64,000 nucleotides of DNA. Source: Capronia americana. Its lineage: Eukaryota > Ascomycota > Eurotiomycetes > Chaetothyriales > Herpotrichiellaceae. The notes under the pieces are model-generated. The model was given only the letters and a program-made list of their open reading frames with translations, was not told the origin of the DNA and searched no databases. Below are positions 9,226 to 21,390 of the stretch, piece after piece. The translations under genes were made by a program, and so were the position numbers. Every line of letters begins with the position of its first letter. Positions within the stretch are counted from its first letter, which is position 1. The DNA is taken from assembly GCA_016110215.1 (NCBI GenBank), contig JADWQD010000007.1, positions 558,001 to 622,000 on the forward strand. The letters are read 5' to 3'.

Positions 9226-10099
9226 CTTCTGAGGGCTACCAAGTGAGGCCTGTCACGGTATGGAATTACCGAAGGTGACGGATAAACGAGCAGAGGACGA
9301 TGGGTTTCAATTCGGGAATGTATGTATGCACACACAGCACGTACAGTAGGTAAGTAGGTGTGATGAGTCTGCCATACCTCGTACATAAGTCCGGCGCTGG
9401 ATATTGAGAGCGAGTTGGGGAAAGTTGGAGATTTCAATTCGACTTTCGCCGATCTCGGCTTGGGGGATGGGCAGGATGGGATAGGCACTGCTACATAGTG
9501 CACCATGGTTCTCCAAGTACGAGGGACGAGGGACGAGCAGGACGAGGTGTGGACTCCCACACTCCGTGCGCGTACCTGACATGGTAAGCCGGATTCGATC
9601 TCGAGACTCTGTACTCGGTACTCATAGTTGTCCTCTCTGCCGGGCTTGAGAGGCTGCATTCACCGATTCAACGCCGCTGGGTCAAGGAAATATCGTCTAG
9701 TCGTCAGCTTACTCTCGACATGACCAACGTTTGATGTTGGAGCTTCGAGCACGGATACATAGACGGGGGATGATGTTCGATCCATGTCTCCATGTCTGGT
9801 CTCCCGCTATGTTACCGCTATTTCCAAGCCACTAATTTGGTGGGATTGGCGTTGGTGGGCACGGGCATACACGTACATGTTACAATGGCATGATTACGAG
9901 TAGAACGCGATATGACCCCGGTTCCCTCACTCACTGGGATGAACAAACTCGTATTCAGGATCCACCAATCCTATTCGTAGCGCTCGAACCGTCCTCCTTC
10001 TCGCTTCATCCATGGAAGGTCCGGACGAAGGCCCTCGGTTTGATGGCTATCTGAGAATGACTGCCCTGGGAACTCACGCCTTGACATGGTATCGCGCCT
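9226..10099. other. Intergenic, 0.9 kb
   Basis: Upstream region of the Ldh_2-type gene and 3' flank of the FAD oxidase gene. It contains a short imperfect GGGACGA repeat near 9520-9545. No coding potential that I can support. Confidence 0.5.
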
Positions 10100-11606
10100 T
10101 CAGTGATGACTGAACGGACCGCCTAGCTTGTTGTTCGGGTCGTATCTCTTCTTGATCTCGACTAGCCTGGCCCAGTTGACTCCGAATACCTGCAGTGATC
10201 AGTTAGCCAAAGTTCCTTCGCGCCAAACAAACAGCATCCACGCATGTACCTTCTTGGGATCGACGAAATCCTCGATGAAATTCGGGAAGTAGTCTGCGCC
10301 AGTGTGCCCGGGCCGAATCTCGTATGGCCCTTCGGCCATGGCTTTGTGGGCCAAGGCATCACTCTCCGGCGAGCCTGGAGCGACTCCCGTTCCCAGTTGG
10401 AGGTTGTGCTGATTCTGGGTGTGCGGCCATGCCGATACTAGGCTGGGGAACCCGAGAGATTGATACACAGCCTGGGGCTTGTTAGCCAGGAAAGCGTCGC
10501 GTTCGAGTCCTCACCTTCTGCATCACTTCCATCAGAACATATGTGCCCATGACCAGCTTCGGATCCTTCTTCAGAAGGTTCAGGTACCAGTCCCAGGCGC
10601 GCAAGATGAGGTCTTCATCGACGGTGGGAACAGTCACGCCGGCTGCCCATGTGTTGATCTTTCCGAAGGGAGCCTTTGACTCGTCAAATTGCTGGTTGAC
10701 CTCCCGTAGGGTTAGCGTCTTGGTCAAATCGACGGCTCCTGGGATATCCAGCGCCCATTTGAATCCATCTTGGCTCCTTCCGTGGTCGGGCCCATTGGCG
10801 TCAAATACAAAGAATGCCAACCCGGGTTTCGGGTCCTTGCCAGTGTAAGTCCCTGCTGTCATGTCCAGACAGTACAAATGCATGGCCATCTTGGGGTCGC
10901 TGCATCGTGACGCAAATGCTGCAGTCTCTCGTGCGATATCGTGCAATGCTTCAGGGGGGTACACGATCTGCCCGCTGAATATCGAAGAAGGGTACTTGTA
11001 GACCCGCATCTTGTAGGCTGTGACCACTCCGAAGCCACCGCCGCCGCCTCGCAATGCCCAGAGGAGATCCGGCTCGTTGCTTGCCCAGACGATGCTGCCA
11101 TCCATCTTGACCACCTGGGCATCGAGTAAGTTCTGTGGATCGCACGAGAGACCGTGCTCAGAGCTCAACCAGCTTTGTCCGCCATGGAGAATAGAGCCGC
11201 CGACCCCGACGTAAGTACATCGTGCACCGACTGCTGCGTAACCGGGCGCCTGCTCCTCCACCTTCTGGTCAATTTCTCCCCAGCAATGGCCAGCGCCAAA
11301 GATGACTGTCTCTTCCTGCGGATCGAAAGAGAATGACTTGAATGCTGACAACGAGATCAAGACATCTCTCGCCGTGGCGTTTCCGATCCCGGTACAGCGG
11401 ATGCCGATGTCGAGAGCGGTGCTATTCGCATATGACAGAACCTTGCTCAAGGTTTCGAGGGTCTTCGGAATGACCACAACTGTAGGATGGCGGTTCGCCT
11501 GGAGTGCCCATGTTCTGGATTCCTCTTCAAAGTTGCGTGATTGCTTCGTCACGATCTCGTCCGGCAACAACAAAGCCTCGAGCTTCGCAAGCTCGAGTTC
11601 CGTCAT
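10100..11606 (-). CDS. FAD-linked oxidase, berberine-bridge-enzyme-like
   Basis: PCMH-type flavoprotein oxidase of the BBE family (FAD_binding_4 plus C-terminal BBE segment). Exons, in coding order, are 11606-10515, 10471-10250 and 10189-10100; introns are 43 and 60 nt, both phase 0; 467 aa. Seen: substrate-binding start HPTVVVIPKTLETLSKVL, the FAD-loop VGARCTYVGVGGSILHGG with the Cys that in many relatives forms the 6-S-cysteinyl link, GLSCDPQNLLDAQVV, LLWALRGGGGGFGVVT, and the C-terminal BBE box VNWARLVEIKKRYDPNN. The motif that normally carries the 8-alpha-histidyl link (R-x-G-G-H-S) reads RCTGIGNATARDV, with no His, so only a single covalent FAD bond is possible. No signal peptide, so probably cytosolic. 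It is divergent from the MBL gene. Substrate unknown. Confidence 0.9.
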
Positions 11607-12034
11607 GGTCACTTGAAAATTGGAAGAACACGCATATTGACGTGAGCGAGGAGACAGACCTACTATTAAAGGGAGGGCGGGTTCAATGCCCTCTTCGTGA
11701 GGCGTCCCACTCAGGCCACCGGCACATTGTCCCTAGAGCATCCGCCCATCACAAGCACGGATACGATGTGGCGATTCCTCGAACAGATACTCATCATCGC
11801 CCCGAGCATTTGTCCAGGCAAGCGGCAGTGCAACATGGGCAAAGGTACACCGTCTGTTGACGAATCATCAAAGTTTAAAAACACGAACGTATCGTCAATC
11901 AGAGCAGTTTCTGGACGCCTGCCAAGAAGTGTCGCCAAGTCGCTGTGCATAGATGGGTGCTCCGGACAGTCCGAGATCCAACTTGCTGACACTCCCTCCG
12001 CCCACCGCAGACCACCAGTAGCTTCATCGGAATC
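11607..12034. promoter_or_regulatory. Shared divergent promoter, FAD oxidase / MBL hydrolase
   Basis: A 428-bp interval between two head-to-head metabolic genes. No clear palindromic Zn2Cys6 site was identified by eye. Co-regulation is inferred from geometry only. Confidence 0.45.
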
Positions 12035-13142
12035 ATGTCTTCACTCGGTGACATCGACTCGCTTGAGATCCTCGTGATTGTGGATAACGAGCTTGACCCC
12101 ATCTCGACATACCAACATCCTGACCTCAAGGTAGGCGGTCAGCTCGCCGATGTAGCTCTCAGAGCGCCTCTGCCGGAGGGGAGCAGAGGTGGGTCGAAAT
12201 TCGAGATCCGGCTTGATAATGTTTGCTGTGGTGCCCATGGACTGTCACTGATGATTGTAAGAATTTTGCACGGGAGGCTGCCGTGGCTGATATTGTCTTA
12301 GACGGGGATCAAGGGCGAGAAGCGCCATACTGTCTTGTTCGATACGGCCCCCGAAGAGCATATTTGGGAGCTCAATGCCAAACGGCTGCGAGCCAAGCTT
12401 GGATCTATCGAATGGATTCAACTGTCTCATTGGCATCGTGACCATTCAGGAGGCATGTTGAAGGCCGTATCCATGATCAACGAGGCAAAGGGAACAACGG
12501 GCATTCCTGTTGACCTTCATCCAAATCGACCAACGTACCGAGGGTTTCTAGGGCCCTTCGGACCTGTTTCTCTGGAGAGAGACCCGACCTTCGAGGAAAT
12601 TGAAGCCGCTGGAGCCAAAGTGATCAAGAATGATCAGCCACACACCATTCTAGAGGATATGTTTCTTGTCTCTGGCGAGATCCCACGTGTCACTTCGTAT
12701 GAGAAAGGCTTCCAGCGTGGAGTGAGGTTCAATCCAGAGACAAACGGCTGGGAAAGTGACGAACTGATTTTGGACGAGCGCTTTCTGATGTGCAACGTGA
12801 AGGGTAAGTAGGGCCCCCCCCTTTCAGAGCGAGGCTGACGATACTGCAGGCAAAGGGTTGGTAGTCTTCACTGGATGTAGCCATGCTGGAGTGGTGAATG
12901 TAGTCAAGCACGCCTTGCAGCTGGCTGGTGAGAATGTCCCGCTATATGCAGTGGTCGGTGGGTATCATCTTGTGGGGCCAAACGAGGCATGGATCAAGGA
13001 TACCGTGGCCGACCTTAAGGAGCTGAATCCTCGAGTGTTAATGCCAGGGCATTGTTCGGGATGGAGGGCGAAGTATGAGATCGAAAAGACGATGCCGGGA
13101 AGGCTGGCTCCTTCAACGGTTGGAACGCAGTTCATCCTATAA
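12035..13142 (+). CDS. Metallo-beta-lactamase-fold hydrolase, DHPS-like
   Basis: Metal-dependent hydrolase. Exons are 12035-12256, 12302-12803 and 12850-13142 (338 aa); introns are 45 and 46 nt with GTAAGA and GTAAGT donors. The HxHxDH signature is SHWHRDHSGG at about residue 110; further metal ligands are in TGCSHAGVVNV and in the C-terminal PGHCSGWRA. The N-terminus (LEILVIVDNELDP) and the overall order resemble archaeal/bacterial dihydropterin-type MBL proteins, which are also found as uncharacterised single genes in fungi. In this subgroup the N-terminal strand leads directly into the VLFDTAPEEHIWELNAKRL segment. The divergent partner is an FAD oxidase, so hydrolysis of an oxidised product is conceivable, but that is inference. 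Confidence 0.88.
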
Positions 13143-14521
13143 CAAGCCAATGAGCAGTAGAGGCAACTTTTGGTGCTGGCAAAGCGTTTAGATTCAAGTG
13201 TGGTATTTCCTCTAGTAGATGACTGCCGTCTCGGACGATCTGCGGGTATTCTGGTGAACAAAAGGACACCAGGTATTACTGCTACTGGCGCACTCATCGA
13301 TGGACTTCCCGTAAGCTTACGGAGGCGGGTAGGTTGTGTCCTCCTTGTGCGACTATTCTGGCATAGTATTGCACTTTCTCTCTGACGGTGTCAAAGCCCC
13401 AATCGAGATACGGCCGACATTGAGACCAGATCCGGGCCAAGTCCTGAACCATATTGCCCTCCCAGCTCTTTCAGACAGATTGCTTCACTGGAGTACGCCT
13501 CTTCCGCAGAATGATGGAGAACACGCCGAAAGACAAACACAGCCGGAGATTTTGACGGGAAATTCACCGTGGCATGAACCTAGGGTACAGCGCATAAGCC
13601 AGTCGTAGGATGGGGTTTCTCAGGGACTATAAATGAATTGAGAGTGAAGGCAGGCACAGGACGCGTCGATGAGAGCTGCGATACTGGAGTGTGAGGAATG
13701 GTAGGTCATCGGCACAATGTGGGTCGAAGCGACCGATGCGGCACGACGAATGTCATACAACTTTGAACCATTTGGCGCTCTGCTTGTATCTTTTCGTGAG
13801 CGCTGGGCGCATTTGAAACGAGAGTGAATTTGCGATGACCGAGCACGAAACGCGTCTGGCAGCCGTTTGTGTTGATTTCGATCATGTCATGGCTCGAGAT
13901 GAGGATCACAGCTACTGTACCACGACGTCTATGCTGATTCCATCTTGAGCCTTTGCTCGAGTCCATCAGCGGACCATCACAAAAGGTCCATCGGTTTGCC
14001 TGCGAAACACATTGTATGGCAGTCACATGCAGCGAGGTGTCCTTAACGGCGTATCACCCAGGTAAGTGGTGTCACTGTGGGCATGGGAAGTCTCCCAGTC
14101 CGACAGGCCGACGGTCTGTTCGTTGAATCCCGGTGTCATCTGTCGGAGCCATCTGTCGGAGCAAATGGCACCAAGACATTACATTGCGGGAGCCAACGGC
14201 ATATGGGAGTGCTTCCTGGTGGCCGAATTCGATCCTATTGCTGTTGGAGGGCCTTCGACCCAGCTCAACCCTCCACCCTGGAGTTTGAGGGCAATTTCCG
14301 ATCGGCAGCTCTCTTTTCTCTTCGAGGCCTCTCACCGTACCAGGGTCACTTCTAGGCTCTTTCCGTCTTGACTCGACGATTGGATCGACGTGTGGCCAAG
14401 CCAGGGGACTGATGGGCAACAGATCGGAGATAGGTCAAAGCCGGACTTATGCTCTGGCATAAACTGAGGGCCAGAAACGCTGTTCCGCCAGCCAACATCA
14501 ACACCTACCACGAGGCTCAAA
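13143..14521. other. Intergenic, 1.4 kb
   Basis: No protein, RNA or repeat that I can support. Open frames here are short and overlap on both strands without family resemblance. Confidence 0.5.
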
Positions 14522-14986
14522 ATGGCGTCCAAACAGCGGCAAACAGCTCTCGCATTCCTGAATACCTTCGACAACCTCGATTATGAGGCCAACATTGCTC
14601 TCCGAACAACCGACTGCCGGCATTCCTTCGCCCCGGCATCTTTGGGCATAGGAGAAAAGAACAACGAACAGTTCGAAAGCCACGTCAAGTCACTGCAGAG
14701 TATCATTGAGGGCATTCCAGTCACGCCTAAGCAGGTATTTGAAGGGAACAATCAAATCACGGTCTGGGCAACCAGCGAGACCAGGTTCAAAGAAGTTGCC
14801 AAGGCTAGTGATCCGGACCTCGACTGGACCTATCAAGGAGAGTACATCTTCATATTCACCTTCAACGATGCCGGTGACAAGATCCAGCACATCCTCGAGT
14901 TTCTGGACAGCAAGAAGGTCGAGGAAGTACACAGGCTATTCCGGATTGCACAAGGTGCTTCGGCAGGGAAGATGGCAAGCCAGTAA
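14522..14986 (+). CDS. SnoaL-like / NTF2-fold small protein
   Basis: A 154-aa intronless protein. The opening TALAFLNTFDNLDYEANIALRTTDCRHSFAPASLG is typical of small fungal SnoaL-like (cystatin/NTF2 fold) proteins, some of which act as isomerases or cyclases in meroterpenoid and polyketide pathways, although many are uncharacterised. The second half has the expected curved-sheet strands (NNQITVWATSETRF, YQGEYIFIFTFNDAGDKIQHILEFLDS). Catalytic residues are not conserved enough across the group to assign a reaction. It stands alone between large gaps. A metabolic role with the 10-13 kb pair is speculative. Confidence 0.85.
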   Translation: MASKQRQTALAFLNTFDNLDYEANIALRTTDCRHSFAPASLGIGEKNNEQFESHVKSLQSIIEGIPVTPKQVFEGNNQITVWATSETRFKEVAKASDPDLDWTYQGEYIFIFTFNDAGDKIQHILEFLDSKKVEEVHRLFRIAQGASAGKMASQ

Positions 14987-16519
14987 CGACGACGCCGTGC
15001 GAGATCCCTGTACCTAGTATTCCGTGCTGGTATGCCGTGTTGGATAATCTGCTGAGAGAACTTGCACTGGTGTTAGCTATCTATCACGGGTCATTCGGAG
15101 CACAATGGAATGATCCTTGGAACCCTAGTACGGGGTAAGCCGGAGACGTTTTGTCTATCCGCCTGAGAGCAGAGCAATATGGATTCGTCTTGGGTGTGCG
15201 AAGCTCTTGGACCTTCTTGTCATTGTCGAGTCTCTAGATGATGGCGACATGGGCAAGCGATGCAGCTGAGTCCATACAAGATATGCTCGAGGACGGACGA
15301 GAAACCCAGAGTGAAATGTATTCTCGGCCAACAAAATGATTGTAAGCGTGCTGCTTCTTCAATACGTAGCTTTGAAATTGGCGCCGTTGGGGAAAGCAGG
15401 GTGGTTTTGTCGACGTCCATCTCACTGCAGCTTGGCCGTTCCAGAATAGAGGGATTGATAGGGCTGAATATGCTAGGATCGCAGGCGCGAAGGCGCCCAC
15501 CGTCAAGCACCTCGGCTCCTCGTTTAAGCTTTACGTCCCCGGGGCCAAGCTTCCCACGCTGCCTGGAATTCCTGCTCGTTCACTTTGCGCAGCCTCCAAC
15601 ACAAGAAGTTGCGCTCTTGCGCTCTTCTGAATGACTATCCTCAATCATTGTCCGGGCAAGCATGCATCTCCTCCTTCATGCCAAATCTCCATCCTGCTTG
15701 TCCGAGCATCAATCCTCCTTCCGTCGCTGAGCACCACAGGCGTTCAACAACTGGTTCGCACGCTGAGACATTCCAGCTGGCTAATGTGCTTATGTTGCCT
15801 CGAAGAAATCCTCTCAATGAAGACGGACATCGTATCGGCCAATTGACCTCCATGCTCGGTGGATAATCCCGCGGAGAATCACCAGAGGCGTACAGAACAG
15901 ACAGGTCACCGTGTCAGCCCTCAGCAGAGCCTCCTCTGGCTTTCTCTTTGCGGAAAGCACCACGTGTCTGATTCATGCAGCTCACCTGACATACATTGAC
16001 TTCAGATATACTTATTAAGCCTCCAGCTGCAAGCGCTGACCGTCGCCCCGTGCGTGACACGCTTTGGCCCCATGGCGGCTCAACCTCAATGGAATCCACA
16101 GGGCTGGTAACTTGACCACGGAACTGAGTTTGGCCGATGACATCCAAATCGACGGACAACCATTGGCAGCGTGAGTGCAAGGACCATCCAACTCCGTTTT
16201 GCTTCCGTTCCGGAGTGCGCTGGCTGAAGTCTAGCATCGGCCTGAAGCATGGCTCGCCAACCAGAGGTCCAGTCGTGGGGAACAACCGACTCGCAGTCAA
16301 AGATGAGTGACAACAGCTGAAGAAGGATTGATCCTGCAGCCCGCGAGGCAAACTATTCTGGTACTGCGCCGTCTGAAATGACGTGCGCAAACTCACGGAC
16401 GCTGGTATGATTTCTGGTGTTTGAAGCGAGGATGCAGTATATGAGCCGCTCGATGGTCGTCCTCCTCTCCGTGCTCTAGCACTGCAAGTTCTGTCCTATC
16501 CGCCACCATTATAGTCGAT
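14987..16519. other. Intergenic, 1.5 kb
   Basis: No supported gene. The minus-strand open frames at about 15220-15510 and 15914-16396 lack an ATG context, introns or family resemblance that would justify a call. Confidence 0.5.
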
Positions 16520-18533
16520 ATGAAGCTGCCCATCCTACTTCCTTTTGCGCTCTCGCTCGTGGCGGGAGCCTTCGCTCTTCCCCAGCTGCATACCAGAGCG
16601 AACTCTTCTGGTGTGGGAGACACCAAGATCACCTGGGGCACAAAATGCAAGAGTCTTGCCGCCGAGAGTCCTCTACCTATGAAATGTGCGACTTTCTCGG
16701 TCCCCCTCGACTACACGAAACCGAACTCGACCAAAACGCTCGATCTCACGCTTGTTCGATTTGACGCCGTGAAGAAGCCCGTTAAAGGGAGCGTATTGTT
16801 CAATCCTGGCGGACCGGGGGGTAGTGCCGTTCAATTCGTTATTGGCCGCGCCCAACAGCTAATGACGTGAGGGTAATCGCTGCTACGACGGTTCCACTGG
16901 CTGATCGTTCTAGTATCCTCGGTGGTCAGTTCAATCTGATCGGCTTTGATCCAAGGTATGCCCCTGTTGCACCAACGAAGGCCTGGAAGGCTCGAAATCA
17001 ATCTATGATGCTGACCCAAGCCCAAACAGAGGCGTAAACAACACGCTCCCATACGTGTGCGAGACCGACCTATACCAAGGAGTCGCGATGGAGTTGAGCA
17101 ACAGTTCCGATGTCGCCATAGGTCAAAATTTCGCCAATTCCGAGATTCAGGCGTCTCAATGTCTGGCCGCTACCGAGGACATTGGTGGCCTCGTCGGTAC
17201 TGCCTTCGTTGCTCGAGATATGGCTCGCATAGTCGACGCTCTCGAAGAAGATGGACTACTCCGGTACTGGGGTAAGCACATCCAGAAGAAGAATCTCCTT
17301 CCAGTCCACTGTCTAACCCCTCCAGGATTTTCGTATGGAACACTCCTGGGCGCCACGTTCGCAGCCATGTTTCCCGAGAAGGTTGGCAGTATGGTGATTG
17401 ACGGAAATGTCAACGTTCATGAATACTACTCTGGACGGTACGTCTGCAGGAATTTAGACCGCAAACCTTCGTAACACCTTTCTAGGGACGTCAGCACCCT
17501 TGTCAGCGTCGACGATGTGGTAGCCGGATTCTTCTCCGGCTGCGTCGCGGCCGCCGACTCATGTGCCCTTGCAAGCTCGAACCAAACCGCTGTCGAACTG
17601 GCACAGACTGTCGATGACTTACTGGAGAGCCTCAAGGTGAACCCTCTGCCACTCACCATTGAAGGCTATGCCCACAATGCACTTCTTTCGCCATATGAAG
17701 GCACGTCCACCCTCATCGACTACACTACGGTCAAGCAGATTATCTTCTCCGAACTTTACTTTCCTGAGACCTGGCCTTTACTCGCGGAGGGCCTTCAATT
17801 CCTGCTGGCCGGTAACGCGACTGGATTTTTCGAAGTCATGGTGGTACTAACCGGCGGCGGCGGCGACGAAGGTGATGCACTCTTGGGGATTGAGTTCGGT
17901 GAACAAGCTCTCCGGACCGACAACCTCACGACCCTCGATCCCCTGATAAGCGCCGTCACTGCCTCTAGCAAGTGGGGAGGCCTGGACTTCGGCCTCGAAA
18001 ACGTCATTCAGTCGGTCCGATGGAAGCAGACCGCCAAGGAGATATACTCGGGCGACTGGCAAGTTCAGACCAAGAACCCAATCTTGATCATCGGCAACAC
18101 TTATGATCCGGCAACCCCGTTGATAAACGCCCGAAACACGAGCGCCAGCTTCGAAGGGAGTGTTGTTCTTCAGCATAACGGCTACGGGGTAAGTCCTAGT
18201 CCCCACACATAACTAACCACCATAGTTATATGAAAGAAAGGATCCAAAATCACTGACAAAGAATTCCAGCACACTTCCCTCGCACAGCCGGGCCTCTGCT
18301 CAGCCAGGGCCGTGCAATCCTACTTCAACGACGGTGTACTCCCAGCTCCCGGTACGATCTGTCAGCCCGACATTGCCTTGTTTTCCAACGAGACATGGCA
18401 ACAAGACTTTGCGCCACTCAGCCTCAACGGAACCGCTGCGTCCATCACGAAGAGAGACAGTGACGCTTCATTGCTCGCTGCTTTGAAACAGCTTGGCCAG
18501 TCGGTGCACCGGGTCAACAAACCGTCGAGGTAG
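16520..18533 (+). CDS. Secreted S33-type peptidase (tripeptidyl aminopeptidase-like alpha/beta hydrolase)
   Basis: Serine peptidase fold that trims N-terminal residues from peptides; secreted. Six exons: 16520-16866, 16914-16955, 17030-17271, 17326-17437, 17486-18188, 18270-18533 (569 aa), all with GT-AG introns of 47-81 nt. A signal peptide is evident (MKLPILLPFALSLVAGAFA). The oxyanion region FNPGGPGGSA and FDPRGVNNT precede the nucleophile elbow GFSYGT, which is split by intron 3. The acid is in GNTYDPATPL and the histidine in NGYGHTSLA at the start of exon 6, within the TAP-like C-terminal domain. Several N-x-S/T sequons fit an extracellular protein. Exon 2 is only 42 nt, so automated gene finders could miss it. 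Confidence 0.92.
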
Positions 18534-19174
18534 TTTCCGCAGCACAATGAAAGTTCCATTTCAAATTATCTACTTTACTAAGAAGGCCTTGTCGCGAGGG
18601 GCCTTCTCCGTTGCGCCAAAAAAAACATTCCCCCTGATTCGTCCACGCCCCCATTCGCAGTATGGTAGGTAGGTTACTGTAACACGTATCGGTGTGCTCG
18701 ATCGATCGACCGTGTCAACCGCTATCACTCCTTCGATGATTCACTAGCAGCAGAGTCTTTCCCGCATCTTTACGTCGCCCCGCCTTCGCAGTAGATACAA
18801 GATTCCTTCGTCTCGGGGTCTTGTGGTTCTCACATTGGAGGCCCACGACACGTCACGTATGTGACCATCAATGGCGACCCAGTCCGTCCGCGAACAAAGT
18901 CCCGCGGGGTCTCTTCGCGATCAACGCAACTGATCGAAGTTTTCTGTTGAGAACTGAGATGAGAACTGAGTGGGATTGATTCATCTGGCGAGTGGCGACT
19001 GCTGTGACACTATCAGATAGCCATTGGGCATCCAGCAACAGCAATAGCAACAAATGCTTCGAATAAAGTAACATTGGTTCGTAATATTCCAGACTGCCAG
19101 CGAAAAGTTCTGGTCCTTAGTTATGCATAGTGCGAATGACTAGGTCTCTTATTCAGGCAACCCGCTCAGACTGA
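18534..19174. other. Intergenic, 0.64 kb (convergent genes)
   Basis: 3' flanks of the peptidase and the minus-strand Zn2Cys6 gene. Nothing else seen. Confidence 0.5.
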
Positions 19175-21390
19175 TCAAGGAACATCCTGCTCATACACGG
19201 CATTCTCGAGACAGCTGCCGCTGATGTGGTCGCGCAGTGCCCGATCGAGGCTAAAGCCGACGTTAGCTGACCAGGCGGTCCAGCTGAGAGAGACCTCCTG
19301 CTCTAGCAACCAGATCCTCGTAAAAGGTTGAGCGAGCTTCCGCTGCTCGTCGTATATCTCAATGTCTGGCTTGGTGGTCCCACCGCGTCGAACGTTTGAC
19401 CAACGAGCGTGACCGAGGGGATGATATCGAGGCAACGCATCACCCTGTCGGTGCTCGGGGGACTCTGGCCCAGCGTAGAAACCCATATAGCTCTGGCCAT
19501 CTTGTGCGGGGAGCAACACGGAGATAACCCGTGATGAAGGCGGAGGGAAGTGTTGGAGCATCGAAGACGAGTCAAGGTTGCTGAACATTTCGAAGGTGTA
19601 TAAAGCGTTGAGGTTCTTTGCAAAGATTTCGCCGTTGAACAAGCCTTCTTGGCCGAGGCGGCTTGATTGTTCCATGATCCATCGCAGCCAAGTCGGGCTT
19701 GGGCAGCATTGTCCGAGAGAATGCATAATGGGCAAGAGACCGATCCCTAGAGTTTCGCAGGCCAAGTACCCTTCGCCTTTGTCGTTGACGCCTTCTCCAT
19801 TGCTAATGATCGTCGCAACCAAGCGCATCACGCCGTAGGTGTGACGGTATGCGGCAAGGTAGTGCCTTTCGTCATCGTGATGGCCACCAAGCAGACTCAG
19901 TGCCCAGAGAGTTCTCGCCATGTAAAACCCGTGAAGTGCAGCCAGCAGACAAAGGTGCGACGACACATCGGTGTATGGGCGGGGCGGGATGGGGAGCATG
20001 TCAACATCATCACAACTCCATCCCATATTCGGATCGCCGAGTATTTGAGCATCGAACTGAGAGAAGATATGGCTGTTGGCCATTGTCCAGCTGCTAAGCT
20101 GTTCCTGGAACGCAGTGATCCGGCCTGGCAGAACCGTTCTTTCGTGCATTGTCAAGGGATCCCATATCAAGTTTTTCACGTCAGGATGCATATCTACGAA
20201 GTCGAGGAGCCACTGTAACCCGCTCGAGGTTGTGCCGGGGTTTGGCTGAGTCGAAGAGGACCCAAGGACGTCCAAGCCTTGGTATGCTGGAAGCCGCTGG
20301 CCAAGCGTATCCATAATCCCCAAGTTCGGCAGTGGGAGGATGACATGGCAGACTGTGCTGAGGTTCCTTAGAGCAGACTCGATTGCCGGTACGAATGGGT
20401 CCCATCTCTGACTCCCGTCGGATCGCATGAGAAGGCAGTAACGAGCAGCATCGTTGGTATGTCCCACGGCGGCTGGTATATTCCCAAACAGACACTGTGA
20501 ATACCATAGTTAGCACAAGCCGGCAATGTGAGGGCTGCATAGTGTGTACTTCGAAATATGCAAGTAGGACAAATGTGCCAGCAAGGACGTCCAGTGAATT
20601 CTCCGCCTGTGGCTGAGAGAGCTCGGATATCTGCTGGAGGGCCTCAGTGTAAGTCTGCATTGCAATGACCTTCGCGTCCAGGCCCCTGCTTATTTCAGGC
20701 TTGCTGGGAGTGGACATCAGGAGCACTGCGCGGTGGACGCCGCCAAGTGCCACGATGGTCAGGAAGACATACTCGGCTTCCCACGCCTCTTCGCACAGTC
20801 GATCTCTCCAAAAGCTCAAATGCTCGGCGGGGAACAGAAGTGGGAGCGTTCTGAACAAGAATTGATGGTAGGCTAGGACATCACGCGCTCGAGCATGCGG
20901 CCTCTGATCCGGACGAGGATTCGTTGGGAGCGCGATGAGCGGGCGGCCATCTGTGCGAATCCTCGGATACTGGATCGAAACGGTGTCCACTTCTCTGACG
21001 ATAAACCCTGATGAGGCGCTGGAGGGTGCCGTTGAATCATCCGTAACCCCTGGGGCCCGGGGGTCGATTTGACGCCTCTGCTCATATCCTGCGCATTCGA
21101 CATTGGCTGCCTCGCACCGTCGGCATGTCGGTTTTCTTTCATCACCTGCAAAAACGTTGGTACAGTATCAGAAAGTGCTGCGCTTCATCCCGGAGAGGAA
21201 GCCGCGTCAGACCCAGCTTCAGTGGAAGGCTTGGGAAGCGCGTCTTGTCGTAGATAACTTGAATCCGGTACAATGTAATGTGATCGTCGAAAGCGCCCTC
21301 AAGGTGCTTGAAAAGTAAGGGCTTACATTTCACACGCCGGCGACGGCAAGTCAAGCACCCTGTTCGTCGCCGCGTCTTCTTCTCATTCAT
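19175..21390 (-). CDS. Zn2Cys6 transcription factor
   Basis: Fungal-specific DNA-binding regulator. Exons in coding order are 21390-21327, 21145-20550 and 20494-19175 (659 aa); introns are 181 and 55 nt. The first intron splits the third cluster cysteine. After splicing the cluster has exact CX2CX6CX6CX2CX6C spacing (CLTC, KC, TC, RRC, EC; residues 12-39), preceded by basic KKTRRRTG. The middle region (HQFLFRTLPLLFPAEHLSFWRDRLCEEAW) and the long helical C-terminal part resemble the second type of fungal TF domain. Regulated genes are unknown; the nearest are the secreted peptidase and the CDF transporter. The unusually long first intron could host regulation. Confidence 0.92.

Noticed and set aside
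15914..16396. 160-codon minus-strand frame upstream of the secreted peptidase
   Set aside because: No family resemblance, no splice structure, composition near random; it lies where the peptidase promoter should be.
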